64,000 bases of DNA, taken from positions 1 through 64,000 of the forward strand of contig JAKPDW010000064.1 in NCBI GenBank assembly GCA_029552245.1, in the 5' to 3' direction. The translations under genes and the position numbers were made by a program. Below the pieces are notes generated by a model. That model did no database searches. It was given only the letters and a program-made list of their open reading frames with translations, and had not been told where the DNA came from. This document shows, piece by piece, positions 58,976 to 64,000 of this stretch; the first letter of the stretch is position 1; the number at the start of each line of letters is the position of its first letter. The DNA is from Deltaproteobacteria bacterium (GTDB lineage Bacteria; Desulfobacterota; Desulfomonilia; UBA1062).

Positions 58976-60327
58976 GGCATGTCACCGCCGGTGGTGGCGC
59001 GTTCGCTCACCTCGAGGTTCAGCCCCCTCACCCTCGTCACCACGACCCTGTCGTCCGGCCTCAGCGACGCCGGTCCCACTGCATCCCAGTACTCACCGTG
59101 GCAGAAGACCTTCCCGGTCCCGTCCGCGTTCCACACGGCCACGCGTGCGGTCTCCCCGACGAGGCTCTCGACCCCGCTGCGCGGGGCTGACCTGTGCGCC
59201 TTCACCACGAGGAAGACCGTCAGCGCGATGAACGCCGCGAACACGACCGTCACGGGAAGGATGACGCCGAACGAGACCTGGGCGGAGATCTGTGGGTCCC
59301 TGAAGAGCAGCAGGGCGCCGAGCACCATCGACACGATGCCCCCCACCGTCAGGAGGCCGTAGCTCGGCACCTTGATCTCCGCGATGAACATCACCGCTGC
59401 GAGCAGGATGAGACCGAAGCCAGCGTAGTTCACGGGCAGGGACTGGAAGGCGAAGAAGGCGAGGATCAGGCAGATCCCGCCGACCACGCCCGGCAGCACG
59501 GCCCCCGGGCTCGAGAACTCGAAGTAGATCCCTGCGAGCCCGATGAGCATGAGGATGTAGGCCACGTTGGGGTTCGCTATCGCCGCGAGAAAGCGCTCCC
59601 TGAAACCCATCGGCCGCTCGACGAGCACCGCGTCCTTCGTCTTCAGGGTGAAGACCGAGGAGTTCTTCTTGATCTTCCTGCCGTCCAGCTTGGCGAGGAG
59701 GTCCTGCATGTCTTCGGCAACGATGTCGACCACTCCCTTCTCGAGGGCCTCGCGTGCGGGCGTCGAGACGCTCTTTCGCACGATATCCTCGGCCCACCCC
59801 TCGTCCCTGCCCCTCTCCCTGGCTATGCTGCGGGCGTAGGCGACGGCGTCGTTCGTGACCTTCTCGGTCATGGTCTTTCCCTCGCCATCGCCGCCGCCGT
59901 CACCTCCCCCCACGCTCACCGGGTGCGCCGCCCCTATGTTCGTGCCCGGCGCCATGGCCGCCACGTCAGAGGCCAGGGTGATGAGCGCCCCCGCGGAAGC
60001 CGCGCGGGCGCCCTTGGGGTACACGTACACGATCACCGGCACTCTCGCCCCCATCATCTTCTGGATGATCGTCCGCATCGCGTCGTCGAGACCGCCGGGG
60101 GTGTCGAGCCGTATGATCACCGCGGCCCTGTTCGTCTCGATGGCCTCGTCGATGCCCGACACCAGGTACTGCGCCACGGGGGGGGTGATGGCGTCCTTGA
60201 CGTCGAGGACCATCACCTCCGCCGCAAGGGAGAGGCTCGGCGCGAGGAGGGCTACGACCGCCCAGGCGAACCACGCTGCACGCGCTTCAATCCCAGCACG
60301 TACATGACCTTCTTCATGTCTTCCCAT
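58972..60327 (-). CDS. NfeD-family membrane-bound serine protease (ClpP-like N-term, NfeD C-term)
   Basis: IRLDTPGGLDDAMRTIIQKMMGARVPVIVYVYPKGARAASAGALITLASDVAAMAPGTNIGAAHPV; start tentative. Confidence 0.9.
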   Translation of the reverse strand: MGRHEEGHVRAGIEARAAWFAWAVVALLAPSLSLAAEVMVLDVKDAITPPVAQYLVSGIDEAIETNRAAVIIRLDTPGGLDDAMRTIIQKMMGARVPVIVYVYPKGARAASAGALITLASDVAAMAPGTNIGAAHPVSVGGGDGGGDGEGKTMTEKVTNDAVAYARSIARERGRDEGWAEDIVRKSVSTPAREALEKGVVDIVAEDMQDLLAKLDGRKIKKNSSVFTLKTKDAVLVERPMGFRERFLAAIANPNVAYILMLIGLAGIYFEFSSPGAVLPGVVGGICLILAFFAFQSLPVNYAGFGLILLAAVMFIAEIKVPSYGLLTVGGIVSMVLGALLLFRDPQISAQVSFGVILPVTVVFAAFIALTVFLVVKAHRSAPRSGVESLVGETARVAVWNADGTGKVFCHGEYWDAVGPASLRPDDRVVVTRVRGLNLEVSERATTGGDMP

Positions 60328-60941
60328 ACGTCCTTCTTTCTCGCCTCGTTCTGGAGGAGGTAGCTTGGGTGGTAGGTCGGCATCAGCGGGATATCCCCGT
60401 ACCTGCGGAAGGTCCCCCTGAGCCTGCCGATGGGGGTGGTCTCGTCCAGGAGGGCGTGGGAGGCCACCCTGCCCAGGGCCACGATGACCTGCGGGCCGAC
60501 CAGCCGGATCTGGTCTTCCAGGTAACCCATGCATGCGCGGATCTCGTCCGGTTCGGGATCCCTGTTGCCGGGCGGGCGGCACTTGACCACGTTCGCGATG
60601 TAGACGTCCTTCCGGTCGAGCCCCATGGCCGCTATGATCCTGGTGAGGAGTTCACCGGCAGGGCCCACGAAAGGCCTGCCCGTGTCGTCCTCGACCGCAC
60701 CAGGCCCTTCCCCTATGAACATGAGCCGGGCCCTCGGGTCCCCCTCGCCGAAGACCGTGTTCTTCCTCGTCGCCGCCAACCGGCAGGCCCTGCAGGTGCG
60801 CACCCGGAGCTCGAGGCTCTCAAGGTCGAGCCCGGCGGCCGGGTGTTCCGAGGAAGGGTCTCCGCTGTTTTGCGGCAGTACGAGGAAGGGCCCGCCCCAT
60901 CTCAGTTCGTCCATGAGGAGCTGAACGATGTGTTCCCTCAC
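60252..60941 (-). CDS. Family 4 uracil-DNA glycosylase
   Basis: VFGEGDPRARLMFIGEGPGAVEDDTGRPFVGPAGELL, NVVKCRPPGNRDPEPDEI, MPTYHPSYLL; GTG start overlapping coaBC stop. Confidence 0.93.
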   Translation of the reverse strand: MREHIVQLLMDELRWGGPFLVLPQNSGDPSSEHPAAGLDLESLELRVRTCRACRLAATRKNTVFGEGDPRARLMFIGEGPGAVEDDTGRPFVGPAGELLTRIIAAMGLDRKDVYIANVVKCRPPGNRDPEPDEIRACMGYLEDQIRLVGPQVIVALGRVASHALLDETTPIGRLRGTFRRYGDIPLMPTYHPSYLLQNEARKKDVWEDMKKVMYVLGLKRVQRGSPGRS

Positions 60942-62152
60942 AGCCTCTCTTTCACGAGATCGAGTATCCTGTGGGCAAGGAGGTCCTTTCCCATGTTCTC
61001 GAAGTCGTACATCACGCCTTCGGGAGAGAGGATGACCCCGCTGTTGGTGTCCGAGGCGAACCCGCTGTCCGCGTCCCCGACACGGTTCGCCACGATCATG
61101 TCGAGGCCCTTCCTCACCATCTTGTCCTGTGCGTAGGTCTTGAGGTTGTCGGTCTCCGCCGCGAACCCCACGAATACCTTTGACTCCTTGAAGGGTCTTA
61201 TGGTGGCGAGGATGTCCGGGGTCGAGGTGAGCTCGATGTGGGCCGTCTTCTCCCCCTTCTTGATCTTCCTGGTCGAGTAGGTGTGCGGAGTGTAGTCGGC
61301 GACGGCGGCAGCCATGATGAGCACATCCACCTCGCCGAGACAGTCCTTGACCGCGTCCAGCATCTCGCGCGCCGATCTCACGCTGGTGATTTCCGCCCAC
61401 GGGGCGTAGTCCACGGCCACGGGGCCGCTTACCACCTTGACGCGCGCGCCCCTGATGCACGCCGCCTCCACCAGGGCGGCGCCCATCTTCCCGGTCGAGC
61501 GGTTCGTGATGAATCTCACCGGATCGATGTCCTCGCAGGTGGGGCCGGAGGTGATCAGCACCCTGATGCCCGAGAGGTCGTGTTCGCTCATGAGCATCCT
61601 CACCTCCTGGACTATCCGTCCGGGCTCCGGCAGCCTCCCCGCGCCTTCCCAGCCGCACGCGAGCTCGCCCGTCGTCGGCTCGAGGACGTGGAAACCCCTC
61701 TGCTTCAGCCTATCCAGGTTTTCCTGGGTGACCCTGTTCTGGAGCATGTTCACGTTCATGGACGGGCACACGAGCACGGGCGCCCTGGTCGCGAGGATCG
61801 AGCATGACAGCAAATCGTCCGCCATGCCGCATGCGAGCTTCGCTATGAAGTCCGCCGTCGCCGGCGCGACGAGGAAGAGGTCGGCCCTGTCGGCCAGCGA
61901 TATGTGGTCGATCTCGAAGCTCGAACCCATGGTCTCCGGGAACATCTCCACGTGGACCTCGTTTCCCGTGAGGGTTCTCATCACGAGGGGCGTGACGAAG
62001 TGGAGCGCGGCGTGGGTCATCACGGCGTGCACGTCCACGCCGAGGGCCTTCAGGCCCCTCGCCACAAGCGGGGCCTTGTACGCGGCTATCCCGCCGGTGA
62101 CGCCGTAGACGACCGTCTTGCCTTCTAGATCTTCTCCTGCGGTATGACCCAT
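60938..62152 (-). CDS. coaBC: Phosphopantothenoylcysteine decarboxylase/synthase
   Basis: VVYGVTGGIAAYKAP, PSMNVNMLQNRVTQ, LITSGPTCEDIDPVRFITNRSTGKMGAALVEAA, VGFAAETDNL. Confidence 0.96.
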   Translation of the reverse strand: MGHTAGEDLEGKTVVYGVTGGIAAYKAPLVARGLKALGVDVHAVMTHAALHFVTPLVMRTLTGNEVHVEMFPETMGSSFEIDHISLADRADLFLVAPATADFIAKLACGMADDLLSCSILATRAPVLVCPSMNVNMLQNRVTQENLDRLKQRGFHVLEPTTGELACGWEGAGRLPEPGRIVQEVRMLMSEHDLSGIRVLITSGPTCEDIDPVRFITNRSTGKMGAALVEAACIRGARVKVVSGPVAVDYAPWAEITSVRSAREMLDAVKDCLGEVDVLIMAAAVADYTPHTYSTRKIKKGEKTAHIELTSTPDILATIRPFKESKVFVGFAAETDNLKTYAQDKMVRKGLDMIVANRVGDADSGFASDTNSGVILSPEGVMYDFENMGKDLLAHRILDLVKERL

Positions 62153-62547
62153 ATCTCCACCCGCGTCGACAAGGGATCCTCGGTCACGAGGATGGTGGCG
62201 AACCTGTCCGGCTTCTTGAAGAAGAGCTTGGTGGAACCCTGGAACTTGTACTGGTTGAGGGAGACCCAGCCGTCCTGGTTCATGGAGGTGAGGAAGAACT
62301 GGGCGAGGGACTCGGCCTGGACCCTTCCTGAGACGACGAGCCTTCCGAACCCGTTCGAGATGAAGCAGTCCTTGTTGACCCGCTGGAGCTCGCCGGGAAC
62401 GAGGACGTCGGAAAAGTCGAGGAACCGCGGCGCCGGCCTGGCCTCTTCGCCCGCCGGCTTTTCCGCGCCCAGCCCCATGGACTTCATCTGGGCGCACCCG
62501 GAAAGCAGGAGTATCACCGCAACGATCGCCGGTAGTGTTCTGCGCAT
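62125..62547 (-). CDS. Putative lipoprotein, unknown function
   Basis: MRRTLPAIVAVILLLSGCAQMK lipobox; soluble C-terminal domain. Confidence 0.8.
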   Translation of the reverse strand: MRRTLPAIVAVILLLSGCAQMKSMGLGAEKPAGEEARPAPRFLDFSDVLVPGELQRVNKDCFISNGFGRLVVSGRVQAESLAQFFLTSMNQDGWVSLNQYKFQGSTKLFFKKPDRFATILVTEDPLSTRVEIWVIPQEKI

Positions 62548-62549
62548 CT

Positions 62550-63185
62550 TCAACCTCCCACCAGGAATGGATTGTACCTTCGTTCGGCGCCGAGCGTGGT
62601 GGCGGGACCGTGACCGGGCAGCACCCTCACGTCGTCGCCCAGCGGCAAAAGCCGCCTCTTGATGGAGTCGAGCAGCGTCCGGTAGTCGCCCCCCGGCAGG
62701 TCGGTCCTGCCGATGGATCCGGCGAACAGCGTGTCACCCGCAAAGCACGTCTTCCCGTCGGCGGTGACCAGGGATATGCCGCCGGGCGAGTGTCCCGGCG
62801 TCTCTATGACCCTGAGTCCCAGGGAATTGCCGAGGGATATCTCGTCGCCCTCGGCCACGAAGCTGTCAGGGTCGCCCGGCTGCTCGACGCGGATGCCGAA
62901 GAGCCTCCCCATGCGAGAGGCGGCCTGGTAGAGGGGCAGCTCCAGCCTGTGGAGCATCACCGGTGCGCCGGTTTCGGCCTTGATCTCGCGGACGGCCCCT
63001 ATGTGGTCCACGTGTGCATGCGTCATGATCACCGCGGCCACCTCCATGCCGGCGGCCTCCACCTGCTTCATGATCTTCCCGGCTTCCCCGCCCGGGTCGA
63101 TGATGAAGCATCTCCCCACGTGCTCATCCCCCAGGATGAAGCAGTTGGTCATGAAGTCGGTGACCACTACCGTCTTGAGAAACAT
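62550..63185 (-). CDS. MBL-fold hydrolase (glyoxalase II-like)
   Basis: IMTHAHVDHIGAVREI, VIETPGHSPGGISLV, FAGDTLFAGSIGRTDLPGGD, VLPGHGPATTLG. Confidence 0.93.
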   Translation of the reverse strand: MFLKTVVVTDFMTNCFILGDEHVGRCFIIDPGGEAGKIMKQVEAAGMEVAAVIMTHAHVDHIGAVREIKAETGAPVMLHRLELPLYQAASRMGRLFGIRVEQPGDPDSFVAEGDEISLGNSLGLRVIETPGHSPGGISLVTADGKTCFAGDTLFAGSIGRTDLPGGDYRTLLDSIKRRLLPLGDDVRVLPGHGPATTLGAERRYNPFLVGG

Positions 63186-63352
63186 TCTCGCCTTTTCCTC
63201 CTTCGCACAGCCCGCGAGGCACTCCCGAGCGGGCCCGGCTTCACCATAGTATACCGCCTTGATCAGGTCAACAGCGAGGGCTTTCTCCGCGCCGGGAGAT
63301 GATTACAGAATTGTAAAGTTTGCGGTGCGACCTGCCGATCACTACATCACCC

Positions 63353-64000
63353 ATGGCACACATACTCATAGTCGAAGACGACATCAACCTGGGGCAGGTC
63401 ATCTTCCAGGAGCTGAAGCGTCACAACCACGAGGTCGAGCTGGTCGAAAACGCTGAAGCCGCCCTGGTGAGGGTGAACAAGTACATCTACGACCTCATGA
63501 TCACCGACCTGAAGCTCCCCGGCATAGACGGCATCGAGCTGCTCAAGAAGGTGAAAGCCACGAACCAGGGCACCATCGTGCTCGTCATGACCGGGTACGC
63601 CTCGGTGGACACGGCGGTGGTGGCCATGAAGCACGGGGCGCAGGATTTCATCCAGAAGCCCTTCGGGCTCAGCGAGCTCGTGCAGAAGATCGACGACGCC
63701 CTCTCGATCAAGCGCATGCGGAACGAGATCGACTACCTGCGCCACGCCCAGGAAGACATTATCTATCGCACCAGCGACATCGTGGGTGTGAGCTCGGCGC
63801 TCAAGAAGGTCCTCAAGATGGCGGAGAAGGTGGCGAAGGCGGACTCCACCCTCCTCATCACGGGCGAGACCGGGGTCGGGAAGGGCCTCATCGCCGGCGC
63901 CATCCACCACAATTCGTCACGCGCTTCCAACAACTTCGTCCAGGTCAACTGCGCGGCGCTCCCGCACAACATCCTCGAGAGCGAGCTCTTCGGGCACGAG
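63353..64000 (+). CDS. NtrC-family sigma-54 response regulator, truncated by window end
   Basis: MAHILIVEDDINLGQVIFQELKRHNHEVELV..., TGETGVGKGLIAGAIHHNSSRASNNFVQVNCAALPHNILESELFGHE continues to the edge. Confidence 0.92.
   Translation, partial: MAHILIVEDDINLGQVIFQELKRHNHEVELVENAEAALVRVNKYIYDLMITDLKLPGIDGIELLKKVKATNQGTIVLVMTGYASVDTAVVAMKHGAQDFIQKPFGLSELVQKIDDALSIKRMRNEIDYLRHAQEDIIYRTSDIVGVSSALKKVLKMAEKVAKADSTLLITGETGVGKGLIAGAIHHNSSRASNNFVQVNCAALPHNILESELFGHE

Overview
High-GC window carrying about 58 supportable protein genes; the gene set resembles Desulfobacterota/deltaproteobacteria, but that lineage call is an inference from content. No rRNA, tRNA or CRISPR array was recognised by eye. 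Order of main blocks: (1) 0.7-4.1 kb, minus-strand redox/metalloid cluster (arsR, permease, two thioredoxin-like proteins, rhodanese, MauE/DoxX) with an ArsR-type 13-2-13 operator. (2) 4.8-12.4 kb, MarR-led 2-hydroxyacyl-CoA dehydratase/activase cluster with a QueG-like ferredoxin and two tandem Cys-dense 4Fe-4S proteins. (3) priA. (4) 15.4-18.2 kb, HEAT-repeat protein, MerR-HTH/ParA fusion and two coiled-coil proteins. (5) 18.5-23.3 kb, PrsR/PrsK two-component system divergent from a PEP-CTERM protein with a textbook sigma-54 promoter and a perfect terminator; no exosortase in the window. (6) Housekeeping genes (fdhD, 23S rRNA methyltransferase, coaE, pgeF). (7) rpmH-rnpA-yidD-yidC-jag-mnmE-rsmG-like block in which mnmE has no ATG/GTG/TTG start that keeps its conserved N-terminus. 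(8) rpoH-hsp20. (9) LysM/transglycosylase/PBP1A cell-wall genes and a beta-propeller protein with a Cys-rich tail. (10) leuS-lptE-holA, rpsT, orphan oligopeptide ABC ATPases. (11) 50.6-55.3 kb, tightly packed TPR / MglA-type GTPase / membrane TPR-zinc ribbon / DUF4388 operon. (12) recJ, mnmA, nfeD, UDG, coaBC and a truncated NtrC-type regulator at the right edge. Several long gene-free GC-rich gaps carry short imperfect direct repeats, three of them with about 60-61 bp spacing.
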